Shown: positions 38,759-47,799 of the stretch, piece by piece
Position numbering within the stretch: position 1 is the stretch's first letter
How the letters are laid out: each line of letters starts with the position of its first letter
From: Takifugu bimaculatus
Taxonomy: Eukaryota; Chordata; Actinopteri; Tetraodontiformes; Tetraodontidae
Direction of reading: 5' to 3'
DNA length: 64,000 bases
Assembly (NCBI GenBank): GCA_004026145.2
Contig: CP034986.1
Location: forward strand, 18,644,933-18,708,932
Notes under the pieces: model-generated
What the model saw: only the letters and a program-made list of their open reading frames with translations
What the model was told of the DNA's origin: nothing
Database searches by the model: none
Program-made: the position numbers and the translations under genes

Positions 38759-39194
38759 TGACTCTAAATGTATTATTTGTAACATAGTGAGTCACACAGA
38801 CTTTTTTGTAGTTCAGTTTTGACTGCCATCAAGCGATCACATTCTCTTTTATGTTTCAAGCAAATACAAGATTTTTGATTCAGAGAAGAGCAAGAGAGAG
38901 TGGGGGGGGGGGTCGGGGGATGGGGTCTATTCTTTTGATTCCCATTTAATCTATACAGTTTCAATTTCTGTGTGTTGGGACGTCATCTTTTTTCAGACCC
39001 AATGTCTTGATAAACAACACAATAAGAAGCTCCCATAAGGAATGAAGAAAGTTAGAAATTCTCTTGAACAGAAACTATTCTGAAGGCTCCTGGACCCCTG
39101 TGACCTTTGAACTTAACGGTCAAAGTACGTAGAACACAATATCAGCCCTTCATCACACGTGGATCTCTATTATTTCAGCTTCTCTCTAGACCCT

Positions 39195-39537
39195 TGTTAG
39201 GGTTAGGGTTAGGGTTAGGGTTAGGGTTAGCATTAGGGTTAGGGTTAGCATTAGGGTTAGGGTTAGGGTTGGAGTTAGGGTTAGGGTTAGGGTTAGCATT
39301 AGGGTTAGGGTTAGAATTAGGGTTAGGGTTAGAGTTAGGGTTAGCATTAGGGTTAGAGTTAGGGTTAGGGTTAGCATTATGGCTAGGGTTAAGGTTAGCA
39401 TTAGGATTAGGGTTAGGGTTGGAGTTAGGGTTAGAGTTAGGGTTAGGGTTAGCATTATGGCTAAGGTTAAGGTTAGCATTAGTGTTAGGGTTAGGGTTAG
39501 GGTTGGAGTTAGGGTTAGGGTTGGGTTAGGGTTAGGG
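39195..39537 (+). repeat. Degenerate TTAGGG telomeric repeats, outer block 1a
   Basis: It opens with several perfect TTAGGG units and then mixes in variants: TTAGCATTAGGG, TTGGAGTTAGGG, TTAGAGTTAGGG and TTAGCATTATGGCTAGGG. The G-rich strand is the plus strand, as in a telomere pointing right. Periodic open frames here are not genes. Confidence 0.95.
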
Positions 39538-39576
39538 TTCAGGGTTTGGGATAAAACTTTTTTGCACTGGCCTACT
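39538..39576 (-). mobile_element. Minimal 3' stub of the same Penelope-like element
   Basis: TTCAGGGTTTGGGATAAAAC, six T, GCACTGGCCTACT is the same 3'-terminal signature as at 40171, 45121 and 50047, with a shorter T run (6 instead of 14-15). The match stops after CCTACT. It follows copy 1 (GGCC) rather than copies 2/3 (GGGC). It looks like an insertion aborted after about 35 nt. Confidence 0.75.
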
Positions 39577-39747
39577 GATCGGGAAAGCAGGGGAGTGCGG
39601 AGGGTGAGGGCACCCCCGGGGGGGAGCGATTAGCCAGGGCTCGAGAAGTTCCGGACAGGATAGGGGAGAGAGTTGGATCGCCCAGTCAGAGAAGACTTTG
39701 GTGGAATGTCAAGTAGGTATGTGGTTAGAATTGACCTTGTGGTTGGG
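39577..39747. other. 170-bp non-telomeric insert of unknown origin
   Basis: GC-rich sequence beginning GATCGGGAAAGCAGGGGAGT, unrelated to the full element and to the repeats, between the 3' stub and block 1b. It could be filler captured during an aborted insertion or part of a non-autonomous element that shares the 3' end. Confidence 0.55.
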
Positions 39748-39816
39748 GTAAGAGTTAGGGTTGGGGTTAGGGTTAGGGTTGGGGGGAAGGTAGGGGTTGG
39801 GGTTAGGGGGGTGTAG

Positions 39817-39848
<32 letters not shown>

Positions 39849-40170
39849 ACTTAGGGTTAGGGTTAGGGTTAGCATTATGGCTAGGGTTAAGGTTAGCATT
39901 AGGATTAGGGTTAGGGTTGGAGTTAGGGTTAGAGTTAGGGTTAGGGTTAGCATTATGGCTAAGGTTAGGGTTAGCATTAGGGTTAGGGTTAGGGTTGGGT
40001 TAGGGTTTGGGTTAAGGTTAGGGTTAGGGTTGGGTTAGGGTTAGGGTTAAGGTTAGGGTTAGGGTTAGCATTAGGGTTAGGGTTGGGTTAGGGTTTGGGT
40101 TAAGGTTAGGGTTAGGGTTGGAGTTAGGGTTAGGGTTAAGGTTAGGGTTAGGGTTGGGTTAGGGTTAGGG
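39748..40170 (+). repeat. Degenerate TTAGGG telomeric repeats, outer block 1b
   Basis: Same variants as block 1a. A stretch of about 105 bp around 39868-39975 (GCATTATGGCTAGGG, GCATTAGGATTAGGG, GGAGTTAGGG, GCATTATGGCTAAGG in this order) repeats the order seen at about 39371-39480. It ends at the 3' terminus of copy 1. Confidence 0.93.
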
Positions 40171-40465
40171 TTCAGGGTTTGGGATAAAACTTTTTTTTTT
40201 TTTTTGCACTGGCCTACTTCATTGTACATCAACAGAATCATGTTTCACCTTATGTCTCCCAACAGTATAAACAAAACGGGTTTGTAAAATAACACAATGG
40301 AAACTATAGATGTCTTCAAATGAACAGATCACCTCTATCGAATTAAACTAAAGAACTTTTTCTCTCCCACAAACTAAGTCCACAACCGTATGGGGAACAA
40401 AAACCATCTCTAAACATGTTAGAACAATTATCAACTGTATTATATACAACGTAAACCAGGACCAA

Positions 40466-42850
40466 TCAAAATAAACCCTTCTGAACCTCTATACCTCTCC
40501 TTTTCAGCCCTTGTGGGTCAAAGTTTAAACCCAATGTCTCCATTTCAGAGATCTGGGGGATCGACGCCACCCTCTCCGTTGGGTCCTTCCCTAATTTTTG
40601 TTGTTTTTCGGGATAATTCCTCCGAACGTCGTTTGTTGAGACCCACTGGAAAGTAGCTATGAAGCTTGTGGATCCAACACCTCTCCCTCCTTCGTCTGGA
40701 GGGGGATCATGTTCCAGTGGGTACCCTGCAAAATGTTCAATGCCATGGTCCTGGAAATGGGCAATTAAATGTGATGAATGGCCCTCCCCCTTCCTAATTG
40801 TGTACCTATGTTGGGTGAGTCTGGTGTTGACCGCATTACCTGTCTCCCCTACATAAGCCTTTCCACATTTGGTGCACTTGATAATGTAAATGCAATTTTT
40901 TTCTGTTAATGGGATATGTTTTGGTAGTTGAAAGCCGTGGTTCGTAATAGGGTCCCTAATTGAAAATCTTCTTGAACCTTGGAGGCCTCTGCCGGTTCTA
41001 ACTGATAATTTTGCCCTTACCAGCAGTTTTTTGAGGTTTGGGTTTCCTCTGTAGGCCGGGATCACCCTAGAAAAGTTGTCCAACGTTGTGTTTTTCAGTA
41101 TTCTTTTGAAATTCTCCCGTAGTGTGCGGGTTGCCCGTGTTCCAAAGGTGGAGTATGTGACCACAAGAGGGAGTTCCTGTTTTGTTTCAGGGTTATCCCT
41201 CGTTGTAGTCATCTCCACGGACTTATAGATTTTTCGGAGAAAGCCTCTAGAGTATCCCCTCCTCCTGAGGGCTGAGAAAAGTACTTTCCTCGCATCGTCA
41301 CAGTCCCGTTTGTGTGTACAGATGCGGGAGAACCTTAATAACTGGGATTTAACAATACCCTTGAACACATGTTTCGGGTGAAAACTTTGTTTATGGAGAA
41401 GTGCATGTGTATCTGTCTGTTTGAAAAACATTTTTGTGTCCAGTGTTCCTGTCTGCAGGAAGTTCGGACCTTTGAAAATTGTTAAATCCAGAAAATCTAC
41501 CTCCTTGTCCTTTAGGGTCGCTTCCACTTTGATTGAGGTGTGGTGTTGGTTCATCGTCTCTACAAAGTCGTCAAAGTCCGTTTTTGAGTGTGACCAGATG
41601 CCCCAGATGTCATCAAGGTACCTAAGGTATATAAGGGGTTGTTGTTGGCATTTCTCGAAGATCCCCTCTTCCCATTCCGCCATGTAAATGTTTGCATAGG
41701 CTGGTGCAAACCTTTTTCCCATGGCTGTACCCTTAATCTGTAAATAAAATTGTTCCTGAAACACAAAGTCATTTCTGGTGAGGCTTATTTCAAGCAGTCT
41801 CATGAGGCAATCATCTGGTCGGTTGGGGTCCGGATGGCGGTCTAGTATTCTTCGAATGGCACTCAGTCCCAGCGGGATTTCAATGTTTGTGTATAGGTTA
41901 CAAACATCCATTGTGAAAAGAAAGCACGGTTCGTGTAGTTTTAGACTTCTAATTTTGGTCAGGAAATGTTGTGTGTTTTTTATGTAGCTTGTGTGTTGTG
42001 TTGACAGGGGGGTTAGGAAGTGCTCCAGGTATTCCGCTATCCCATAGCTTTCGCTCCCACAATCAGAAACTATGGGACGGCCAGGTGGAATGCGATCCGG
42101 GATTGTCCATTTTGTCTGTGGTTTGTGAATTTTAGGGAGGAGGTAGAAATACCTGGGGCGGGGTGGTTTTTGTCCCAATAGGTATTTATGTTGATCTTTT
42201 GTTATGATTTTAGATTTATACAAACTTTCTAGTTCTATTGCTATCATTTCTGCTGTTTCCCTGTACATTGGTTTCTCCAATCGAATGTAATATTGTGTGT
42301 CCTGGAGTTGGCGTCGTGCTTCTGTGACATAGTCACATATGTCCATTAAAACTATGGCACTACCTTTGTCTGCAGGTTTTATAACTAATTCTTTGTTTTT
42401 TCTAAGTTCCTTCAGTGCCTGCTCTTCTCCCGGTGGTAAATTGGGATTTTCTGGTACATAGCTAAGGTTACTGAGTGCCTTACCATCTTCACTAATCAAT
42501 TCAAGTAATTGGGTTGGTAGTTTGGAGATGTCCGGTTCCCATGTGGATGGTCCCATAAAAGGCTTGATCTCTCGTGGGGGTTGTGGTCCAAAGAAAGAGG
42601 TCAGTTTGAGACGTCTGTGATATTTGTGTAAGTCCACTGCTAATGTCTGTCGTGTTGCCCTAGAGGCGGTTGCTGTTGGGACAAAGGAGAGTCCCCTGTT
42701 CAAGAGGGCTAATTGTTGTGGACTCGGTTGAAAATGGGTGGAGAGGTTAACAATTCCCTTATCTTTGAATGTTTCCTTGTCCTGGTTTACGTCTATTCTA
42801 AAAAAGACCTCCAATGTTGCCACATGTTGTCGGCTGTTTCCGTCGTCCAA
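40466..42850 (-). CDS. Copy 1 ORF2: Penelope-type reverse transcriptase with GIY-YIG endonuclease
   Basis: 794 codons counted from a TTG; no ATG precedes the conserved domain, so it is probably reached by -1 frameshifting from ORF1. N-terminal Penelope motif LNRGLSFVP (50-58) and HRRLKL; VIKPADKGSAIV (156-167); YLLPKIHKP (236-244); PGRPIVSDCGSESYG (256-270); motif A FTMDVCNLYTNI with Asp315; motif B GTAMGKRFAPAYANIYM (374-390); motif C YLDD (411-414); LKDKEVDFLDLTI (446-458). The linker has VVTYSTFG and NLKKLLVRAKL. The C-terminal GIY-YIG domain starts at CIYIIKCTKCGKAYVGET (653-670) with Arg677 and His681. This composition defines canonical endonuclease-bearing PLEs of the Penelope/Poseidon/Neptune type. 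Catalytic residues are all present, so copy 1 may be active. Confidence 0.95.
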   Translation of the reverse strand: MDDGNSRQHVATLEVFFRIDVNQDKETFKDKGIVNLSTHFQPSPQQLALLNRGLSFVPTATASRATRQTLAVDLHKYHRRLKLTSFFGPQPPREIKPFMGPSTWEPDISKLPTQLLELISEDGKALSNLSYVPENPNLPPGEEQALKELRKNKELVIKPADKGSAIVLMDICDYVTEARRQLQDTQYYIRLEKPMYRETAEMIAIELESLYKSKIITKDQHKYLLGQKPPRPRYFYLLPKIHKPQTKWTIPDRIPPGRPIVSDCGSESYGIAEYLEHFLTPLSTQHTSYIKNTQHFLTKIRSLKLHEPCFLFTMDVCNLYTNIEIPLGLSAIRRILDRHPDPNRPDDCLMRLLEISLTRNDFVFQEQFYLQIKGTAMGKRFAPAYANIYMAEWEEGIFEKCQQQPLIYLRYLDDIWGIWSHSKTDFDDFVETMNQHHTSIKVEATLKDKEVDFLDLTIFKGPNFLQTGTLDTKMFFKQTDTHALLHKQSFHPKHVFKGIVKSQLLRFSRICTHKRDCDDARKVLFSALRRRGYSRGFLRKIYKSVEMTTTRDNPETKQELPLVVTYSTFGTRATRTLRENFKRILKNTTLDNFSRVIPAYRGNPNLKKLLVRAKLSVRTGRGLQGSRRFSIRDPITNHGFQLPKHIPLTEKNCIYIIKCTKCGKAYVGETGNAVNTRLTQHRYTIRKGEGHSSHLIAHFQDHGIEHFAGYPLEHDPPPDEGGRGVGSTSFIATFQWVSTNDVRRNYPEKQQKLGKDPTERVASIPQISEMETLGLNFDPQGLKRRGIEVQKGLF

Positions 42851-44223
42851 TGTATGTTGTCCCCTGTGGTGTTAAATTTGGATTTCTTCAATCGTGGAAT
42901 AAAAGAATTGAAATTTTTGATTAGGTCATTAATTTGTTTCAGGTTTCGTTGTGTCTGGGCGGGTAGGTTGCCGCTGAAATTGATTAGTGGCACGTAGATC
43001 GTGGCGTTAGGGAATGTGGCATGTGCCACATTGTAAAGGGAACCCAATGTCTGTCGTATTAGTGATGGGTTCGTTGAATTGTGGTCATTTAGGCCAAAGG
43101 ATAAGATGACCTTGGTAACTTCTGGGGATGGTGGTGTTCCCCGTCTAAGTAAACTCACAGCATGTGAGATTCTGGCCCCCGGATAGCTGTCCACCTGTAT
43201 CCGGGGATCCCAAATTTCCGGGAACCTGGCTAGGTTTGAGTCCCCTAGAAGTAGGACCTGCCGTTGTGGTAGGAGGGACCAACTCAGGTTCGTCTCACCT
43301 CTACGTGGATGTTCTGTATGTAAAGGGAGGTAAGGTGGCCCCTTTTTAAAACTAGTTTTGGCGGGTCGAGGGTTTGGGTCCTCTGTGTTTTGCCCATCCT
43401 CCTCATCTTCCTCCCTGTCTCGTTTGTCCCCTAAATCTATCTGTTCTCCTGTGTGTGGTTCTCTTTGGCTAAACGGTCTTAGTCGTGGTGTTCCCGGAAT
43501 GACCACGCTGTTCATTCCTTTTGGAACTAGCCGCCTGTAGTCCGTTCCCTCGGGGTGTCTGTGGTGTTTCTGGGGGGTTGTTGTTAAAGCCGTTGTCTTG
43601 GGTTCCTCCTCAGCTTCCCGTGGTTCATCTGTGTGTGGCGAGGTTCCTGTGTGTGGCGAGGTTCCTGGCGTGTGATCTTCTGATGTTGGAACCTTAGTGG
43701 TAGGAGGCGTTCCACCCCAGGAGGTATTGCCTACTCCGGGATGGGGTTCCTCCCGTTGCATTATGGTTTCACTCCCTAGGTCTATGTGTTTCTCCATTTT
43801 GGGAGGGAAAGAAGGAGCCATGATGCTGGTCAGAGCAATTCGTGCGGCTTCCAACGCTTCCTCCCTAATGTGGGGTGTGTGTCGGCGTGCCCTCCGTGCG
43901 GCCACCAGAAGCGCCCTGTTCCAATCCACAACAAGTAGTGGTCTAATCATGTTTACCGCCTCCTCCTGTAACCGGAGGTAGTGCTCCCTAAGGGTTTGAA
44001 TTGTGGCTGATGTCCAGTCTTTTGCGTTCTGGTGTGCCCAAAGGTGCGTCTCCTCCGATGGACAGAAGGGCTGGACAAACCGGATCAAGTAGACCTCCAC
44101 TTCTCTCAGAAAAGTAGGGATTTGGTCTTCTGGTTTCTGGGGCAGAAACAGCATTTTGTGGTTTGCCAAAATTAGGCGCGTTAGAGCCTCTACCAGTAGG
44201 ATGAAGTCCTCAGTGGGGTCCAT
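42793..44223 (-). CDS. Copy 1 ORF1: protein with C-terminal SGNH/GDSL hydrolase-like domain
   Basis: 476 residues from the ATG of MDPTEDF, which has a strong Kozak context (A at -3, G at +4). The frame is open further upstream, but without an ATG in copy 1. Residues 1-140 are predicted helical (VEALTRLILANHK, ARRARRHTPHIREE) with no known domain. Residues about 150-310 are rich in P, T and E with a charged KRDREEDEEDG patch. Residues 327-476 carry the SGNH blocks: GDSN (Ser at 329), GLND (377-380) and DNIHW (His at 458). Some CR1-like LINEs have esterase-type ORF1 proteins, and telomeric Athena elements of rotifers carry GDSL-type ORFs; its role here is inferred to be in binding or processing the element's RNA or DNA complex. 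The last codons overlap ORF2. Confidence 0.85.
   Translation of the reverse strand: MDPTEDFILLVEALTRLILANHKMLFLPQKPEDQIPTFLREVEVYLIRFVQPFCPSEETHLWAHQNAKDWTSATIQTLREHYLRLQEEAVNMIRPLLVVDWNRALLVAARRARRHTPHIREEALEAARIALTSIMAPSFPPKMEKHIDLGSETIMQREEPHPGVGNTSWGGTPPTTKVPTSEDHTPGTSPHTGTSPHTDEPREAEEEPKTTALTTTPQKHHRHPEGTDYRRLVPKGMNSVVIPGTPRLRPFSQREPHTGEQIDLGDKRDREEDEEDGQNTEDPNPRPAKTSFKKGPPYLPLHTEHPRRGETNLSWSLLPQRQVLLLGDSNLARFPEIWDPRIQVDSYPGARISHAVSLLRRGTPPSPEVTKVILSFGLNDHNSTNPSLIRQTLGSLYNVAHATFPNATIYVPLINFSGNLPAQTQRNLKQINDLIKNFNSFIPRLKKSKFNTTGDNIHWTTETADNMWQHWRSFLE
42799..42805 (-). promoter_or_regulatory. Copy 1 candidate -1 ribosomal frameshift heptamer T_TTT_TTA
   Basis: In ORF1 frame the end reads AGG TCT TTT TTA GAA TAG. 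The last T of TCT with TTT TTA forms the X_XXY_YYZ slippery heptamer known from retroviral gag-pol. Slipping back one base gives TTT AGA ATA, the start of the ORF2 frame (FRID). The ORF1 stop follows 3 nt later. A downstream pseudoknot was not identified by eye. Confidence 0.7.
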
Positions 44224-44524
44224 CTTGTCTTTAAGTGTAGTGAAGGTATCCAAAGAGAAGGAAGACAAAGGGGAGGAAAAAAAATTAGTCGTTGAGTTGC
44301 TGTCTATCTTTTTGAAATAAAGGTAAGGGTCAGAATCAGTAGTCAAGATGCAGAAAAACTCGTCTAAGAGGTCATCAGGGGTTAGAACCCGAAAATGAGA
44401 AATGGGAGAACGGAAATTAAACAGGTAAAAGGTTAAATGGTCCCATGGTGGGTTTTTTTGGGTTGAGTGGACGGAGCTGGTCCGAGGCTCGGGCCAAGGT
44501 TAGGCGAAGGGGGTATGTACTCAA

Positions 44525-44573
44525 GGATCCTCACTACACCGACCACCGTCAGCATAGTTTTTTATGAGGATCC
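44525..44573 (-). other. Copy 1 inverted repeat in the 5' untranslated region
   Basis: GGATCCTCA (44525-44533) and TGAGGATCC (44565-44573) can pair across 31 nt. The same structure occurs in copies 2 and 3. PLEs often carry hammerhead ribozymes, but the CUGANGA...GAAA core was not found here. Confidence 0.6.
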
Positions 44574-44703
44574 ACGGCAAGGCACAGGCCGACGCATGTT
44601 AGTCCCCTGTCCACCTCCCACCCGTCCATAGGAGCCATTTTAGAAGAGAATAGGAGAATGGGAAGCAAGCTCTGAAGGATACGGAAGAGAAAGGCTTGAA
44701 ATT

Positions 44704-44705
<2 letters not shown>

Positions 44706-44743
<38 letters not shown>

Positions 44744-44762
44744 AGAGAGGGCCCACGCGCGC
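44706..44762 (-). other. Copy 1 GT microsatellite and GC-rich hairpin at the element 5' end
   Basis: A (GT)14 run is followed by GCGCGCGTG (44733-44741) and its exact complement CACGCGCGC (44754-44762) around a 12-nt loop. The element changes to TTAGGG-like repeats 18 bp later. The GT run differs in length among the three copies. Confidence 0.8.
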
Positions 44763-44780
44763 GTGTGTCTCAGTACGTCG

Positions 44781-45120
44781 GGGTTAGAGGTTAGTGGTTG
44801 GGGTAGGGTTAGGGTTTAGTTAGGGGTTGGAGTTGGGGTTAGGGGGGTTGGGGCCGGGGAGTTAGGGTTAAATGGTTAAAGGGTTAGGGTTAGGGTTAGG
44901 GGTGGGAGTGAGGGTTAGGGTTGGAATTAGGGTTAGGTTAGGGTTAGGGTTAGAGGGTAAAGGTAAGGGGTAGGGTTAGGGGGTTAGGGTTAAGGTTAAG
45001 GGTTAGGTTAGGGTTAGGGTTAAAGTTATGGTAGGGGTTAGGGTTAGGGTTAGGGTTGGGGTTGGGGTTAGGGTTGGGGTGAGGGTTAGGGTTGGGGTTA
45101 GGGTTAGGGTTGGGTTAGGG
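44781..45120 (+). repeat. Telomere-like repeats, inner block 2
   Basis: TTAGGG, GTTAGGGG and TTGGGG variants without the GCATTAGGG type found in the outer blocks. It begins GGGTTAGAGGTTAGTGGTTG and contains the landmark GGGGCCGGGGAGTTAGGG. It is almost identical to block 3. Confidence 0.93.
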
Positions 45121-45414
45121 TTCAGGGTTTGGGATAAAACTTTTTTTTTTTTTTGCACTGGGCTACTTCATTGTACATCAACAGAATCATGTTTCAACTT
45201 ATGTCTCCCAACAGTATAAACAAAACGGGTTTGTAAAATAACACAATGGAAACTATAGATGTCTTCAAATGAACAGATCACCTCTATCGAATTAAACTAA
45301 AGAACTTTTTCTCTCCCACAAACTAAGTCCACAACCATATGGGGAACAAAAACCATCTCTAAACATGTTAGAACAATTATCAACTGTATTATATACAACG
45401 TAAACCAGGACCAA

Positions 45415-47799
45415 TCAAAATAAACCCTTCTGAACCTCTATACCTCTCCTTTTCAGCCCTTGTGGGTCAAAGTTTAAACCCAATGTCTCCATTTCAGAGA
45501 TCTGGGGGATCGACGCCACCCTCTCCGTTGGGTCCTTCCCTAATTTTTGTTGTTTTTCGGGATAATTCCTCCGAACGTCGTTTGTTGAGACCCACTGGAA
45601 AGTAGCTATGAAGCTTGTGGATCCAACACCTCTCCCTCCTTCGTCTGGAGGGGGATCATGTTCCAGTGGGTACCCTGCAAAATGTTCAATGCCATGGTCC
45701 TGGAAATGGGCAATTAAATGTGATGAATGGCCCTCCCCCTTCCTAATTGTGTACCTATGTTGGGTGAGTCTGGTGTTGACCGCATTACCTGTCTCCCCTA
45801 CATAAGCCTTTCCACATTTGGTGCACTTGATAATGTAAATGCAATTTTTTTCTGTTAATGGGATATGTTTTGGTAGTTGAAAGCCGTGGTTCGTAATAGG
45901 GTCCCTAATTGAAAATCTTCTTGAACCTTGGAGGCCTCTGCCGGTTCTAACTGATAATTTTGCCCTTACCAGCAGTTTTTTGAGGTTTGGGTTTCCTCTG
46001 TAGGCCGGGATCACCCTAGAAAAGTTGTCCAACGTTGTGTTTTTCAGTATTCTTTTGAAATTCTCCCGTAGTGTGCGGGTTGCCCGTGTTCCAAAGGTGG
46101 AGTATGTGACCACAAGAGGGAGTTCCTGTTTTGTTTCAGGGTTATCCCTCGTTGTAGTCATCTCCACGGACTTATAGATTTTTCGGAGAAAGCCTCTAGA
46201 GTATCCCCTCCTCCTGAGGGCTGAGAAAAGTACTTTCCTCGCATCGTCACAGTCCCGTTTGTGTGTACAGATGCGGGAGAACCTTAATAACTGGGATTTA
46301 ACAATACCCTTGAACACATGTTTCGGGTGAAAACTTTGTTTATGGAGAAGTGCATGTGTATCTGTCTGTTTGAAAAACATTTTTGTGTCCAGTGTTCCTG
46401 TCTGCAGGAAGTTCGGACCTTTGAAAATTGTTAAATCCAGAAAATCTACCTCCTTGTCCTTTAGGGTCGCTTCCACTTTGATTGAGGTGTGGTGTTGGTT
46501 CATCGTCTCTACAAAGTCGTCAAAGTCCGTTTTTGAGTGTGACCAGATGCCCCAGATGTCATCAAGGTACCTAAGGTATATAAGGGGTTATTGTTGGCAT
46601 TTCTCGAAGATCCCCTCTTCCCATTCCGCCATGTAAATGTTTGCATAGGCTGGTGCAAACCTTTTTCCCATGGCTGTACCCTTAATCTGTAAATAAAATT
46701 GTTCCTGAAACACAAAGTCATTTCTGGTGAGGCTTATTTCAAGCAGTCTCATAAGGCAATCATCTGGTCGGTTGGGGTCCGGATGGCGGTCTAGTATTCT
46801 TCGAATGGCACTCAGTCCCAGCGGGATTTCAATGTTTGTGTATAGGTTACAAACATCCATTGTGAAAAGAAAGCACGGTTCGTGTAGTTTTAGACTTCTA
46901 ATTTTGGTCAGGAAATGTTGTGTGTTCTTTATGTAGCTTGTGTGTTGTGTTGACAGGGGGGTTAGGAAGTGCTCCAGGTATTCCGCTATCCCATAGCTTT
47001 CGCTCCCACAATCAGAAACTATGGGACGGCCAGGTGGAATGCGATCCGGGATTGTCCATTTTGTCTGTGGTTTGTGAATTTTAGGGAGGAGGTAGAAATA
47101 CCTGGGGCGGGGTGGTTTTTGTCCCAATAGGTATTTATGTTGATCTTTTGTTATGATTTTAGATTTATACAAACTTTCTAGTTCTATTGCTATCATTTCT
47201 GCTGTTTCCCTGTACATTGGTTTCTCCAATCGAATGTAATATTGTGTGTCCTGGAGTTGGCGTCGTGCTTCTGTGACATAGTCACATATGTCCATTAAAA
47301 CTATGGCACTACCTTTGTCTGCAGGTTTTATAACTAATTCTTTGTTTTTTCTAAGTTCCTTCAGTGCCTGCTCTTCTCCCGGTGGTAAATTGGGATTTTC
47401 TGGTACATAGCTAAGGTTACTGAGTGCCTTACCATCTTCACTAATCAATTCAAGTAATTGGGTTGGTAGTTTGGAGATGTCCGGTTCCCATGTGGATGGT
47501 CCCATAAAAGGCTTGATCTCTCGTGGGGGTTGTGGTCCAAAGAAAGAGGTCAGTTTGAGACGTCTGTGATATTTGTGTAAGTCCACTGCTAATGTCTGTC
47601 GTGTTGCCCTAGAGGCGGTTGCTGTTGGGACAAAGGAGAGTCCCCTGTTCAAGAGGGCTAATTGTTGTGGACTCGGTTGAAAATGGGTGGAGAGGTTAAC
47701 AATTCCCTTATCTTTGAATGTTTCCTTGTCCTGGTTTACGTCTATTCTAAAAAAGACCTCCAATGTTGCCACATGTTGTCGGCTGTTTCCGTCGTCCAA
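45415..47799 (-). pseudogene. Copy 2 ORF2: RT/GIY-YIG with nonsense codon at residue 404
   Basis: Identical to copy 1 ORF2 except that CAA (Gln404) is TAA (plus-strand tta at 46588-46590). The stop is seven codons before the catalytic YLDD, so the product would lack motif C and the GIY-YIG domain. The downstream part (45415-46503) stays open with intact GIY-YIG residues. Copy 3 has the same stop. Confidence 0.95.

Larger units (their letters stand above)
25491..39190. other. Intergenic region, no gene recognised
   Basis: No open frame shows a recognisable domain and no chain of exons could be built on either strand. Visible contents: short satellites (28042-28152, 28991-29019, 33564-33598, 33843-33869 as AAAT units, 38672-38758), retrotransposon-tail-like pieces (about 29930-29970 and 35050-35095), a CpG-rich patch at about 33060-33320, and the hairpins listed separately. 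Confidence 0.55.
40171..44780 (-). mobile_element. Penelope-like retroelement, copy 1 (intact)
   Basis: Full element on the minus strand: 5' region with GT repeat and GC hairpin (about 44224-44780), ORF1 (42793-44223), overlapping ORF2 (40466-42850), then a 3' UTR of about 265 nt, an A15 tract and GTTTTATCCCAAACCCTGAA running into CCCTAA repeats. Both ORFs are uninterrupted and the frameshift heptamer is present. No target-site duplication or pLTR is visible because both flanks are telomere-like repeats. Confidence 0.9.

Noticed and set aside
39107..39977. Long open frames encoding GLGLGL, VRVRV or LTLTLT repeats in the telomeric block
   Set aside because: They come from the 6-bp TTAGGG period, which avoids stops in several frames on both strands. 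There is no start context and no protein-like composition.
44370..44400. Possible hammerhead ribozyme core CTGATGA on the minus strand of the element
   Set aside because: The GAAA box and the flanking helices needed for a hammerhead are missing.
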